64,000 nt of DNA from Alopecurus myosuroides. Taxonomy: Eukaryota > Streptophyta > Magnoliopsida > Poales > Poaceae. The first letter of the stretch is position 1; each line of letters starts with the position of its first letter. A program made the translations under genes and the position numbers. Shown piece after piece: positions 1-13,356 of the stretch. A model generated the notes under the pieces. The model ran no database searches. It saw only the letters and a list, made by a program, of their open reading frames with translations, and was not told the DNA's origin. The stretch lies in NCBI GenBank assembly GCA_028641055.1, contig CM054057.1, forward strand, positions 328,568,482-328,632,481, written 5' to 3'.

Positions 1-3000
1 CCAAAAACATTTGCTGGTCATTTTCAAATTTTTGAAGAAAACATCCAAAAACAGTTTCAACACTTTTTGAATTTCCAAAATTTTGTGAAATAAATATTTT
101 CAGAAAATTTGGGGACCCCCACCCCTAGACTAAATATTTGATTCTTTATCCATTAAACATGTTTTAAAACATATATTCTATACAAAATTTTGGAGAAAAC
201 ATTTAAAAACAGAAACAACAGTTTTTGGAAAATCGAAAGTTTTCAAAGAAAACAATTTAAGAAAAGTGGGAGACCACCACTACCCTACTCCAAATTTCAT
301 TTCCTACCTCATAGACTTATTTTCATGCATGTGTTCTGTTCAAGATTTTGAAGAAAACCAGCACAAACACTTTCTGATGAATTTTCAAAGGACACCTTTA
401 GGTGATATTTTTCCTCCTTCTTCACTCCCATTGGATTCCCTAGCTGCCTAGTAACCTAGACCCCACCCCCATTGACTTCCTGGACGAAATTTCAATGCCC
501 ATACCCATCCACCACATGGCTTAAACCCTAAGCAATGGCATGGGCTGACATGCCACACCCCTCCCCCATACCTTACTGCCTCCATGGACCCCACCTTCTA
601 GAAGAGTTGACCTCCACGAGCTCGAAGAGCCAATACCCCTCCCCCTGGACCCTCTGTTTCCCCCTCGTTTCTATATCAAACACCTGCGGGCTGTGAGAGA
701 GGACCCACTTCCCCCACCTCCCTGGAACTCCTCTGCCCGAGCCCTTGTGGCATTTCCCTCTCCTCACCACCGCACACCTCCCTGGCATGGTCTTCCCCGA
801 GGAGATCCTCTCTGGCCAGCTCGCCCGTGCCGCGGTGACCGCCATGGACGCCGTGAGGCCGAGATCTGCGGCTAGCCCCCTCCGAGCTTTCCTCTTGCGC
901 TCCACCTTTCCAGTACCCCTCCTCTTCACCTTAATCATCGCCCAGCATCGAAACCCCCCTCTGTGTATCCACACACCGCCGGAATCGGGCTCTCCAACCC
1001 GCTGGCGAGCTCCACAGCAATCCTCTGGTACGGGCCGTCTCCGGGAGTCCCCTCTCCCTCCATACCCTCCTTGAGCTCCTTCCTTGCTCATGCCCCCTCC
1101 AATTTGGAGTTCCACCCCTCTGTGCCACCTCGCCACCGTCGCCCTTGGTCCGTGGCCGACGCGCCCGGCGGCCTCCCTGTTCTGGCCCCTCCTTCTAACA
1201 TCGAGGTGGGCATCCGATGCGCCTTGTCTCCCTGGTCCTCCTGGTGCTCCCCTCATTTCCAGGGGACCACGAGAGGCACCAGCGGCGAACTCAAGCCTCC
1301 GCCGCGGCGGCCGGAGAGTACTCTGTCGTCCGCCTCGGTCACCGTGGACCTCCTCCGACGTGGGCGCTCCCTGGCCGTCGGATCCACATCCAGTGGATCC
1401 ATTTGAACCCCGTCCCGTCAGATCTCGGCCGCATATCTCGCATCGAACGGCGGTGTACCGTTTCGGCGCGCGCGCTCGTCCAGCGGGCCGGCCTCGCCCC
1501 GTGCGGCCCATCTCCCTCCGGATCTGGCCCGTTAACCCTTGACCCTGCAGGTTGCCTTGTTTACTTTTTTTTCTCTGCAGATCTATTTCTGGCTTGTCAC
1601 TTTAACTCGAAATGAAAATGCAAACGACAAAAAATTGCCAAACCAAAAATCACAAGGATGGATCTACAAATTCTTAACCACCTCCAACTTGAAGAAATGG
1701 ATTTTGTGCTATATTTTAAGAGAACTAATAAAAATAGCAGAAGCACTCTGTTTCACCATTTTAATCATAACTTGAGTTTTAAGTGGCCAAATATTGCAAA
1801 CCAAACTGTTTTGAGTAGCCCTTGGATAGATCTATCAGTGAGACTTGACCTTGCATCAAGGTGGACTACCATTTGGAAATGCCATCCAATTGTGTAAAAG
1901 ACCAGTAGCCATTTCTAAGATTTTTAGAGAGAGTTTAAAAATGATTTTTGATGTGAATCCAATTGGATGAGATTTTGTGTTATTAGATCTATGTAATACT
2001 AGCTTGGCATAATTTTTAGAGCTCTGTATTATTTTTGGTGTGCATTTCTAGAAACAGCGGTTTTCTGTTTATTTTAAATATTGTGTGTTTGTTTGAAATT
2101 AAATGATTGTTTGTTAGAAACTTGTTTCCAAGCATGAGTAGATGTGTTGGACACTGTTATTAAGTTGTTTTATTTCATTACTAATATGTTAGGAAGTTTG
2201 TGCTTGTTTGTAAAGCAAATAAAAATAGAATTAGTCTCTTATAGTTTTCTAGTATATTTTGTGAAATAGATTTTGTGAACTAGTATTGCTATGATTATTA
2301 CCTAGTTTTTTTTGTGAGGGTTATGTGAGTCCAGTACCATTTTGGTACTGATGTGGTGATGGTATCACCTCTGTTAGCTTGCACATTACTTCATAGGAGA
2401 GCATGTGTAGCATTGATTGTTTTATTTAGCTATATTGTTTTCACTAGTATGAGTAGTTGTTTACATAGCATTATTTTAAGTATATTTGATTACTAGCATG
2501 TGTAAGGTATATGTACTGTTAGTAGGTGTTTTTATTCATGTATCTATGGTTTAGGAAAAGTTCATGCTTATAGTTTTGATTGCTCCTCTAGTATTGCATT
2601 AGTGTCCCACTAGATGTTGATTTTGCTCCATTATTATTTGTCCTTTTATTTTTAGGACTGTATGATGTTTTCTAGCATGTTTAGGATGTTTTCCTTTCTG
2701 TTATTATGGTATATATATATTGTAGTTGTGTGCATTAATGGGTTGTGGAATGCAATTTATTCCTTAGGGCATGCTTGTGTAAATTTTCCCTACTAGTATG
2801 CTAATAGTTGACTCATGTCATTATGATATTTTGCTAAGAGTAATGTACCTTGTTGTTATTATGTTTTAGAGTGTGTTTTATTGACTTGTTACAATTTATT
2901 GAGCCACTGGTTTTTTTGGTTCCTTTCATTATTGAGTGATTCCTTAGCTTTGGTGTAGACTTTAGCTTATTAAATAACTAGATAATTCATATGTGTTCTG

Positions 3001-5227
3001 TTTGTTTTGCTGTTTGGAAATTGTATGGATGTTTACCTTAGCATAAGTTTGGTGCTAGTGTTATCATTATATTTAGTAGTACCTTGTTGTATGTGCTTTA
3101 GGCTAGTGGTAAACTTGTTTGGATTTATTGCTTGTGTTGTTGTTAATACCCACTGCCATGGGTGTTGCTTTGATGGTTGATATTACATTGTTTGTTTATG
3201 AACACCTTAGTAGCCTCACCCTTGTTACCACAAGCTATATTTTTAGCTTCCTTAATATCTTGGTATGATAGTGGTACACCCACTCAACCTCCGATATTGG
3301 GGTGTGGAATATGGTTTTTCAACCATATGTTTCCTGATGATGGTCTTGTACTCTGAGAGTTTGTGAGACGGTTCTCTCGATAACTTTTTGAGTGATTGCA
3401 TTAGTATGTGTTACCTTGCTGTAGGTGTTGTTTTGATTACTTTATTGTCCTTCTGGATCTGAGTGTGTATCTTTTATTATTTTACGGCGTTAGAAAAACG
3501 AAGAAGAAGATGGAGTCGTAGAGCTCTGTGTCAAGATCAAGCTATCTCAAGGCCAGGGACACAAAGGGATTTAAAGCAAGCCATCCTGATGCTTGCTGTT
3601 ATCATACACTTATCATTATCTAACATGCACGTTTTACTTCTGAAAGGTTTTACAAAACTTTGATTTCCAAGAAAAACTATTTTTGAGTTAATACTACTAG
3701 TACTTTTATATATATACTATGCCATTAGTTAATACTTGGTGTTACCAAGCCCATAGCCACCATATGGTATTTATTACCATCACATATATTAGTCCCTAAG
3801 TGGACACCTTAAAATTGTGTTTTTACAAAACAAGGGCTTTAAGGAAAACCCGGAGAAAAGGCGGATCCTTATTCTCCGGAGGAATGTGGAAGTGGTCATT
3901 TTTGGGAATAACGTGTTTTCAAAAATGACACATAACCTAGTCTTCGCCGGACAACCTTTACCGTACTGCCACCCTACCCCAACATGGGCACGGGGCCTAA
4001 CTGGAAGTTTGTTCTTGTTAGTGTGTGTTCTATCTCAATTGCTATAAGGGTTGTCACGCCCTCGAACTGAATGTCATCAAAACTCCCAATGTTGAGACAT
4101 ATAAAGTGTGGGATTAAGTTTCTCTCCGGACGCATCCGTTGAGTCTCCTGTCTAGGCGGGGAGCCGGGGAGATTATACTCGACTAAAGAGATAGGCATAT
4201 TCTAGCTTGAACATAGTAGAAGGTTAGGATCAGTTATCTGATGTTCTACATACTGTTGTTATAGTCCGTGGTTGTTCACAGCAGGTGTACTGGATCTGGT
4301 GGATGTGTACACCTCTGCAGAGTACAACTTTTTCGAAGAAGTCGCGTCCTCGGATTTTGACAGTTGAATGGCCATGTAGCTAGCATTGTGTCAATGTTTT
4401 CAAAAATATGTTTTCAAAAGGTGTTGAACTCCGGAAGTTCGGAAAGGAAGAAATCTTGTACCATGGAGGTACCGATGATGAAAAGCCAGGAGTTGTTTTA
4501 CAAACCAAAAATGTTTTGTAAACAAAATTTTTCTTCTTTAAGCAAACATCTGGAAACTGATTCCAACAAGTTTTGCAAAGAGAAAACTTTCTTTCAACAA
4601 GATTTTACAAAAACCTCTTGTACATGTGATATCTACAAGAGAAAGAAAAACTATACTATTTTCTTCTGAAGTATCTTCTTCAACGAAGATACAGATTAAC
4701 CTGCCTGCAACTGTGGTGTCATCCTATATGAACACCATTGATAGTGAACCCTATGTATAGCCTACCTATTACACCATATAAGCATACTTGCATTTGGTAA
4801 GTTACATGATGGATGTCTTGCTGAGTACATTCAAATGTACTCATATTGGTTTCGTCCCTGGTATTTACTTGCCAGACATCGAGAAGGAATCTCAGGAGGA
4901 GATCAACGAGGAGAAGTACTGCGCTGATGGACTTGCGAACTAGGATCGTCTCCCAGTCAGCAGCTTGTAGGTTAAGGCGTGACTTGGGCTCTACCACGTT
5001 TGTGTGTTTAGTCTTCCGCTGTGTGTGTTGTGTGTATGCCCTGCGTGGCAGTTGTGTGGACTTGGTCAGGTGACCATGCCTCTTTGTAAGTGTTTGCGTA
5101 ACCGTGTAATGGATATTGTATCTGTGTACCAACTTGATATGTTGTTCATGACTGAATTTTCCTGGGATCGTGAATGTATGCATATCGAAGGTGTCCTTGA
5201 ATAGTGGTTCTGGGGCGGACCTTACAC
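1..5227 (+). repeat. Long LTR (3' part) of a large LTR retrotransposon, probable
   Basis: No host gene is visible. The stretch has the layout of a very long Triticeae LTR: an A/T-rich start, a CpG-rich block (about 570-1550) that gives long Arg/Gly/Pro-rich frames on both strands, a long T-rich part (1900-3500), a tail with a perfect hairpin at 4823-4842, and an end at GGGGCGGACCTTACA (5213-5227). The solo LTR at 38851-42414 has a similar layout (CpG-rich block, then a tail ending GGGGCGTCACA), so the two may be related, but I could not align them. The left end lies outside the window. It could instead be several older fragments. Confidence 0.45.
4823..4842. other. Perfect 9-bp hairpin in the LTR tail
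   Basis: GAGTACATT and AATGTACTC face each other across a two-base gap. Palindromes of the form GAGTAC...GTACTC occur in the 3' part of several Triticeae LTRs. A role in transcript end formation is only a guess. Confidence 0.5.
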
Positions 5228-7716
5228 ATAGAACCTCTGTATTTCTGGTTTTGGTTTTGTTTTCCACCTTTCCATAATTGTTTCTAGCGAAAGTTGGAGT
5301 TGGTTTTGGATTTCTGCGCAGAAAACAGATTTGTGCTGTCCACCGGAAAAAATCATATAATTCACAGAAAGATCAAAATGACTTGAAACTTTTTGTGCTT
5401 ATTCCTCGGCTAATTTTGAAACTTTTGCGTTCTTTATGTTTTTCGATATGAGCAACTTAAGTTCCCCTAAAAAATTCTTCATTACAGACTGTTCTGGTTT
5501 TGGCAGATTCTGTCATTTTTTTTGCATTTGCTCGTTTACTATGTCGAGTGGATTTATTTGCTTCACAAAACATCAGTGGATGTAGCTAATCTTTAAAATT
5601 ATCAGGAGTACTTGTGCCCTTGTAGAACCCATGATTTTTTTTTATTATGCACTAACCCTATAATGTGAATTACTTTGAGTGTGTTGTGAAGGAAGTTTTC
5701 AAGGGTCAAGAGAAGAGGGTGACATAATGTGATCAAGAAGAGTCAAAATCCTAAGATTGGGGGGAGGTATACCGACATCACACTAATCTATATATCATGT
5801 TTAAGTTGGTTCTTTGTATATCCATATTTTTGTTTCTTTCGTTTGTTTTCGTTTTCTTTCGCTTCTTTCGTTTCTCTTTGTTTTTGTTGTTTTTTCTCGC
5901 TTTCCAAAAACACAAAAAGACCAAAAATATTTCTGTTGTTTATCTTTGTTGCTTATTTAATTTCTTTGGTTGGTTTGCTTTACTTTCTTGTTTCGGTTTA
6001 ATATTCGAAAATCCAAAAATATTTTGTGTGTTTGCTTGTTTCTTTCTGTTCTTGTTTTAATTTGAAAACCCAAAAAATATTTGTTGTTCTTCTTTAGTTT
6101 TGTAAAGTTTGTTGCAGCGTTCACTGGACTTTCGTTTCTCCATTGGAGCTTGATTATCATTCTATATTATTCAATCCACAAGTGAAGATCAATAATGACG
6201 ATTTACGACAATTCAAGTTGTGGTGAGAGGCTAGTATGAACTTTATTTGTTTTATTTTTGTACATATACTCATCCATGTGAACATGCTTAGTTTGTTCAT
6301 GTAAGGTGCATGTTATTTAATTGATACTTAATAGTTCATGTTCTCACGTTTTTAGTTCCAACTTATTAATATAAGATAGCATGCCGTATGAATGTTTGCT
6401 TGCATTGTTTTATTCATAGAAGGGTGTGACATTGTGGTATGTCCCTCTGATTGGTTCGCTTGAATCGACTTGGCACATGCTCACGCATGCTATGACTGAA
6501 AACAAAAAGTCAATTAAGCCTCGATGATTTATTTTGCCTCGGAATTTGTATCATTTTTATGCCCCTGTATTTTTTCGTCGCAAGCATGATTAGGGCAGTT
6601 GTTGCTCTCTTGGTTGTCGCTCCCCGTCTATTGCTAGCCTTCACCTGTACTGAGTATAAGCTCTAGTAGTGCATCCAACTCCCAAAAACCAAAGTTTTGC
6701 CAAATGTTTCCACCATACCTACCTATGTATGTGGTATTTAACCGCCACTCCAAGTAAATTTCTCGTGTGCTACCTTTAAAAACTTCGAAAAATTATTCCT
6801 GTTTTGTGCCCCTGTTTTAGCCCATGAGGACGTAAATAGATAATCTGTATCTCACTTTTTGATTGGATTTAACACCCTGGACTAGTGGCTTCATCCGCTT
6901 ATCCAAATGATAGAAGGGCCGTCAGCGGGGTGCCTGGCCCCAAATTAATACAACAAATTATCTTCACTATTTTTGCCCCTGCTTTATCAGTCAAAGCATA
7001 ATTGTGTAAACAAAAGAGAAACATGGATGACCTTCTACCTAGATGCGTCCTTCTATGGGAGACGCTCTTGTGAAGTCTAGTTGGCTTGTGACGTACTGTA
7101 TTGTATGTTTATCATTCATTGACATAAGCCTACACCTCTCCTAAAAATGTTTTCAATACCTCTGTTTAATAAAATAAAAAGCTCTAGCACATGAGTTAAT
7201 CCCTGCTTCCCTCTGCGAAGGGCCTTTCTTTTATTTTTTATGTTGAGTCTTCACCTTCTCGCTTTATGCACCTTCTTGGTAGAATGGCTGTCATTCTTAG
7301 TGTAATGTGCTTGTCCCAAAACACGGTTGATTGTGGTATAACTTTGATGCTTGTATCTTTGATTTCTTTTTTTCTAGTCTTCATTTGAACTTCAGAGGTG
7401 CCCTAGCATTTATGTTTTTCTCAATTATAAAGAGCAAGCGAGTACACTTTATCATACCCTATTATGAGCATTGCAATCCTGCAGATTGATGTACTTCATG
7501 TTGTTTATTATTAGTTTATTGGGATCTCTTCATGGTTTGCATGACTGCTACGTGACTTTTATCTTGCATACATCTTATTTTGAATTGCCCCAGCACTTGA
7601 TCATATAGTGAGTATATTTACATCATATGAAACAAATGTGTTCGTAAAAGTCTTTTATCGCACTCAGTTGTCACTGAATTGCTTGAAAACAAGCAATAAG
7701 CTAAGCTTGGGGGTGT
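5228..7716 (+). mobile_element. Internal region of a 5'-truncated TGATACGTC-family LTR element
   Basis: This non-coding stretch matches, in opposite orientation, the internal region of the element at 14783-21498. For example, the block around 5290-5400 (TTGGAGTTGGTTTTGG, TTTCTGCGCAG) corresponds to the reverse complement of 18840-18930. It ends in the polypurine tract CTAAGCTTGGGGGTGT directly before the LTR at 7717. The 5' LTR, primer site and any ORF are missing; the left neighbour abuts at about 5228. The Phe-rich reading frames at 5730-6060 come from T-rich sequence and are not genes. Confidence 0.65.
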
Positions 7717-9108
7717 TGATACGTCCAAAAAGTATCTCCTTTTCCGAACACTTTTCTTATTGTTTTCCTCTAAACTCGTGAGTTTTGGATACCACTAACA
7801 CAGACTAATGTTGTTTTCAGCATAATTACCTTGGTGTCTCGTTTTTGTGCAGAAAAATGAACTTTCGGAAAATCTTCCAGAAAAGATCCTGAAGTCCTTA
7901 AAACATCCGAAGACCCCCGGAGCCAGAAGGAGTCCCGAAGAGGGGCCAAGAGGGTGCCACACCACCCCTGGGCGCCTCCCCCTTGGTCGCGCCGCCTGGT
8001 GGTGTGGGACCCCCAGGAACACCCTAGGGCTCCCCTTTCGACTACATATAAACCTAAAACGCGAGGGGGTTCATCATATTCCACAGAAAACACAACAGAG
8101 CGCCGCCGTCACCTCGAAAAACTTGATTCGGGGATGAGAAGTTCCTGTTCTGGCGCCATGTCGGGACGGGGATTCGGAGGAGATCATCGCCATCGACACC
8201 GCCACCTCTTCTCCATCAACCATCCATGATTTCCCCGTCCATGTGTGAGTAAACACCGATGTAGCCTCAGAGGGGTGGAACGGATTTGCTGAGATCGATC
8301 ATGTAGTAATGTCACATTGTTAGGGCATAGTGCCTAGTATCCATTGTTAGTGTTTTCTACCGTTGTTGCGACTTGTTATGCTTAATGCTTGTCACTAGGG
8401 CCCGAGTGACATGATCTCAGATCGGAACATGTTGTTGTTTCATGAGTATAATTATGTTTCTTGATCATATCTGCAAGTTGTTTGCACATGTCATTGTCCG
8501 GAACCCGAGGCCCCAAAGTGATAGAAATTGGGACAACCGGAGAGGATCGTTGTGATGTGAGGATCACGTGTGTTCATGGAGTGTTACTGCTTTGCTCCGG
8601 TTCTTTATTAAAAGGAGCACCTTAATTACCAGTAGTTTCTAGAGGCCCTGCTGCCACAGGCTGGTACGACAAAAGATGTTGTGCAAGTTTCTCATTGCGA
8701 GCACGTATGATTATATTGGAACACATGCCTATGGTTTTCCTATAAGTTGGATGCTTTATTATTATTATCTGCAATGCTCGTGTTTATATTATTAAATGAC
8801 CTTTGTTATCCATGAAACGCCCGTTCATCCATTCCATCTATGCCTACGGTACTTCCTATCCTGTTGTATCCCGTAATTGCTACTATTGTTACTATTTTAC
8901 TCCTGCTATTATTTTATTATAGTTGTTGCTATAAACTTGTTACCACTGATAAATTGTTGATAGCAAGTTTACTTTCAGGTGCAGCTGAATTGATAACTCA
9001 GTTGTTAAGTCATATAAATATTCTTTGGCCCCCTTGTGTCGAATCAATAAATTTGGGTTTTACTTACCTCGAAGACTGTTGCGATCCTCTATACTTGTGG
9101 GTCATCCA
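7717..9108 (+). repeat. 3' LTR of the truncated TGATACGTC-family element
   Basis: It starts TGATACGTCC right after the polypurine tract and ends at CTATACTTGTGGGTCATCCA, a typical end for this Triticeae LTR group with one extra base. It contains the family's GC-rich middle (about 7910-8050) and a CTACATATAAACC stretch near 8040 that may be the TATA region. No target duplication can be checked because the 5' end is lost. The LTR differs from those at 14783-16381 and 34451-36059 over its 3' half, so it represents another subfamily. Confidence 0.65.
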
Positions 9109-9616
9109 CCCCCGTTAGGAAACCGATGCACGAGAGGGCGTAGGATCCAGAGTTTAAGGTTTTGGTTAGATTTATCTTAATTACTTCTTGTATTTGAGGA
9201 TGCTTATGAGAGGTATAGTCACAAGTATGTATTAGTCCTAGTTGGGAGGTGCATTAGCATAGGTTCATCCACACAACACCTATCAAAACAATAAATATTA
9301 ATCAACTATCTGAAGCGAAAGCACTTGACGAGATTCCATGTGTCCTCGAGAATGTTTAGTCACCATAAGTAAAAAAACTGGCTTGTCCTTTGCTCTCAAA
9401 AGGAATGGGCCACTCACTTGCAATTATTATTACTGTTATTTATTTACTCACACTTTATTTATCTGCTATATCCAAAACCACCAAAAACTTGTTTGCTAGT
9501 GTTTACAGTGAATTCTCTATGCAACCTGCTTGTCAACACCTTCTGCTCCTTGTTAAGTTCGAAACTCTTATTTATCGAAAATACTACGATACACCCCCTA
9601 TACTTGTGGGTCATCA
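9109..9616 (+). repeat. Unassigned sequence followed by a second LTR-end fragment
   Basis: 9109-9340 holds nothing I recognise. From about 9350 the sequence reads as the 3' end of another TGATACGTC-type LTR and finishes CCCTATACTTGTGGGTCATCA at 9616, the same terminal motif as at 9088-9108. It is probably a truncated older LTR. Confidence 0.45.
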
Positions 9617-12600
9617 CAAATCATATAGCTATTCGTTAATTATATTGGCTTTTCATGACGGCATGAAATGCCTCCTCGCTGGAATACCGGGAGAGTTATA
9701 ATGTCAAGTTGGACTACCTGGCGGCGCCGCACCTTGGTTGTGGTGTGCGGCACCTCTAATCACCTACGACCTTCCCATGATCATATAGGTCAGCTACATA
9801 ATACATGTGCTCCTTCTAGCGACATGCGGTAGTAGGCACAATGTTTCCCTTTCTAAATTAAGTATAGAAACTGCCAAAAGTGAAAGTAGCAGCCACGGTA
9901 GTATAGTACACTATGGGACACCTCTTTGGGGCTCCTGATTCTTCATAAGCAGACTTCTGACTTGCGGTTTAGGGAAACGATGGCACACGTAAACTCGGCT
10001 GGAGACTTCTTTCCGCTTCTAAGAATTTGGGTACAGCCATGGCAGGCCGCTGGTTGGCCGCAGGCCGGGACGGCCTCCCGAAGCTCGCCATATGAGATGA
10101 TTTATGGATCTGAAGCATGGTGGAATTCTACGACGATTAGCCTCTCGAATGCTCCTGAAATATGCATAATGGAACAACGAAAAATATTGCTGAAGAAAGT
10201 TTTATTTTTCTCTGAATAAAAATACCATTTTAGGAGTGTTAAAATGGGGTTTTTTGTGAACCACCTACCAAAAATATGTTACAACATTGTACCACATAAA
10301 TTTATAAAGTTATTATACCATATTTCATGTTCAAATAACCAAATTCCTACCTCTTAATAGGTTTAAATACACCTCTTTTGAAAAGATAAATTTCTGTCGA
10401 TTCAGCTCAAAGCGGGGCCAAATTTGAACTACATGTGCCTCGTAGTTTGCTCATGATTTTCCGTAAAAATTATTTTCAGGTACACAAGTACCTATTTCTT
10501 CATAGATATATAAATTGTTTTGCGATATTCAACACTTATCTAGCAACGGTCACGCCCCCGTTTTCATCGTATTTTGAAATCGGCATAAAAGGTTCCAAAA
10601 AAATAAAAAAATTGATAACTTTCGCAATATGTCATTATATGTGACATAGTATCATAAAAAGAATAAACATGGAATATGGCAATTATCGCGAAAAAGTGTT
10701 CAAAGAAATGAGCTATTATCTACGAAGAGTCATACCTTTTGGGCCAAATGACGGGTGTTATGGCCACATCCATGGCATAGTTTGCTGAAATGTGGTCATA
10801 TTCTACACAAACATGCATAATGGAAGGACAAAAATATTGCCGAAGAAAGTTATATTTTTCTCTGAATAAAAATACCATTTTCCATTTTCGGAGTGTCAAA
10901 AATGTTTTTTTAACCACCTACCAAAAATATGTTACAACATTGTACCACATAGATTTATAAAGTTATTATACCACATTTGATATTCAAATAACCAAATTCC
11001 TACCTCTCGATAGTTTTAAATACACCTCTTTTGAAAAACACAAATTTATGCCGATTCAGGTGAAACCAGGTCAAATTTAAACTACGGCTGCATCGTAGTT
11101 TGCTCGTGATTTTTTTAAAAACATTTTTCGGTACACAAGTACCTATTTCTTCACAGTTATACATTTTTTGCGATATTCAACACCTATCTAGGAACGATCA
11201 CGCTACCCGTTTTCACCGTATTTTGAAATCAACATAAAAGGTTCAAAAAAATGGAGAACCTTCGCAATATGTCATTATATGTGACCTAGTATCCATCAAA
11301 AATAATAAACTTGGAATACGTCAATTATCACGAAAAAGTGTTCGCATAAATGAGTTATCATCTACAAAGATATGACTTTTGGACCAAATAACGGATGTTA
11401 TGCCACATCCATGACATAGTTTGTTGAAATGTGTCCATATTCCACACAAACATGCATATTGTAACAAGGAACATTGTTTTCGGAGAAATTTTTATTTTTC
11501 TCTGAATAAAAATACCATTTTCCATTTTCGAGTGTTAAAAATGTTTTTTTAACCACCTACCAACAATATGTTACAATACTGTACCAAATAAATTTATAAA
11601 GTTATTATACCATATTTGATGTTCAAATAACCAAATTCCTACCTCTCAATAGGTTTAAATACACGTCTTTTGGAAAAGACAAATTTCTGTCGATTTAGTT
11701 GAAACCGGACCAAATTTGAACTACAGGTGCATCGTAGTTTGCTCATGATTTTTTGTAAAAATCATTTTAGTTACACAGGTACATATTTCTTCACAGATAT
11801 ACAATTTTTTGCGATATTCAACACCTATCTAGGAAGGGCATGTCCCCCGTTTTCATAGTATTTCGAAATCGGCATAAAAGGTTCGATTTAAAAAAATGAA
11901 TAACCTTCGCAATATGTCATTACATGTGACCTAGTATCCATCATAAGTAATAAAATTGGAATACGCAAATAATCTCAAAAAAGTGTTCACGGAAATGAGC
12001 TATCATCTACGAAGATTCATGACTTTCGGGCCAAATGATGGATGTTATGGCCACATTCATGCCATATTTGTTGAATTTTGCCCATATTCTACACAAACAT
12101 GCATATTGGAATAACGAACAATGTTGCCGAAGAAAGTTTTTTTCTTCATTAATTAAAAATATCATTTTCCATTTTCGGAATGTCAAAAATGGGTTTTTGT
12201 GAAGCATCTACCAAAAATATGTTGCAAAATTGGATCAGATAAATTTACAAAGTTATTATACCACATTTCATGTTCAAATAACCAAAATCCTTTCTCTCAA
12301 TAGTTTTAAATACACCTTTTTTGAAAAAGACAATTTTCTATCAATTTAGATTAAACCGAGCCATATTAAAAAGGAATGTCGTATGTCGCGGGTTCGAATA
12401 CCGTGAAGCTTCATTAATCTGGTGCGTTGTGCGCGTGCGTTCTGGTCGGTGCGTGCGTGCAAGGTGGCGTGGTCGTTTGTGTGCGTGCGTGCCTGGCTGG
12501 TCCGGTGCGGTGTGTGTGCGTTGTGTGCACGCGTGACCAGTATGTGAGTTGGTTGTCTACACATAATCCCCAAATGACAGGTAGACAAGACGTGCAGGAG

Positions 12601-12863
12601 AAACTGCACGTAGGCGAAGCCGTCTATAATGCCGATTTAAATTTGTCGTGATCGGCTAAAAATACATGCGTAGGCCACTGGCCTCACTTGTGATGATTTT
12701 ATCTTATGTGTCCATGATGTTTTTTCTGAATCGTCGTTATTTTATGGGGTTTTGATTCCCTAAAATGACTTACGACGGTCTTGTCCGAAATCGTCGGAAC
12801 TTTATGATAATTTTATCCATCGTCACCGCCAGAACGTCATGTATCAATACATTTCTTGTAGTG
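9617..12863 (-). mobile_element. Terminal part of a CACTA DNA transposon (Caspar-like)
   Basis: The right terminus at 12848-12863 reads, on the minus strand, CACTACAAGAAATGTA, the terminal inverted repeat typical of Triticeae CACTA elements. The 3-bp candidate target duplication on the right is ATG (12864-12866). Inside lie the 645-bp tandem array, a G/T-rich stretch (12420-12540) and a subterminal region. No transposase is visible and no matching left terminus was found, so the left limit (9617) is only the edge of the neighbouring LTR fragment. 9617-10161 holds nothing I recognise. Confidence 0.6.
10162..12365. repeat. Tandem array, about 645-bp unit, 3.4 copies
   Basis: The anchor ATGCAT recurs at 10162, 10813, 11452 and 12099, giving periods of 651, 639 and 647 bases. 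Each unit repeats the same blocks in order: a TTTTTCTCTGAATAAAAATA block, CCACCTACCAAAAATATGTT, AAATTTATAAAGTTATTATA, a GCGATATTCAACAC block and a CGCAATATGTCATTA block. The last unit is partial and breaks off near 12365. Units differ by scattered substitutions and small indels, so this is a moderately old array inside a CACTA end. Confidence 0.85.
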
Positions 12864-13356
12864 ATGTGCCAAGCCTATCAAACGTATGCCATGATTTTCA
12901 GTGTAATATGCTAACACTCCACAACACGCGATCAAGGAAATAAAAACTGTTCTTGCAATTTGGTTCAAAATCCGTTCTATAATATATACTAATGAGACAA
13001 GCCAAAAAATGTTAGACCCATGCATACAATACAATATCTAGTATTGTATTATGTTTATTTTGCCTTATATGGCATATCCTAGTAGTTTCTTGTCCAATAG
13101 TCAATCGGAAGAGCATCTCCACTGGCACCCACTATTTTTGTGTCCGTTATCCCCTAATTGGACCCCCTTTGGGGGTGCCGAACCTATGTCCGATTATTTG
13201 TTGGGCTGGTTCTGCAGCGGCGTCCTCCAATTCAGGACCAGCTATCTAGTGGGCGTGGAAACAAACACCTTGTGCGCGTAGACATAAACTTTCGTTTCAA
13301 CCAATACATTTGAATTTAAACTACGACGGGAAATTTAATACTATCCTAAAACTATC

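Noticed and set aside
573..1511. 312-codon open frame on the minus strand
   Set aside because: It is Arg/Gly-rich, overlaps equally long frames on the other strand, lacks any motif and lies in a CpG-rich block of LTR-like sequence. Compositional artefact.
5729..6060. Phe/Leu-rich frames that look like membrane proteins
   Set aside because: They come from T-rich non-coding internal sequence of an LTR element; the related copy at 18.2-18.6 kb does not keep the frame.
10162..12365. Repeat array considered as CRISPR-like or as rDNA spacer
   Set aside because: The unit is about 645 bp with diverged copies and no spacers, and it lies in a plant CACTA transposon end.
12390..12410. tRNA-like B box (GGGTTCGAATACCG)
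   Set aside because: There is no A box at the right distance and no cloverleaf; it is part of a CACTA terminal region.
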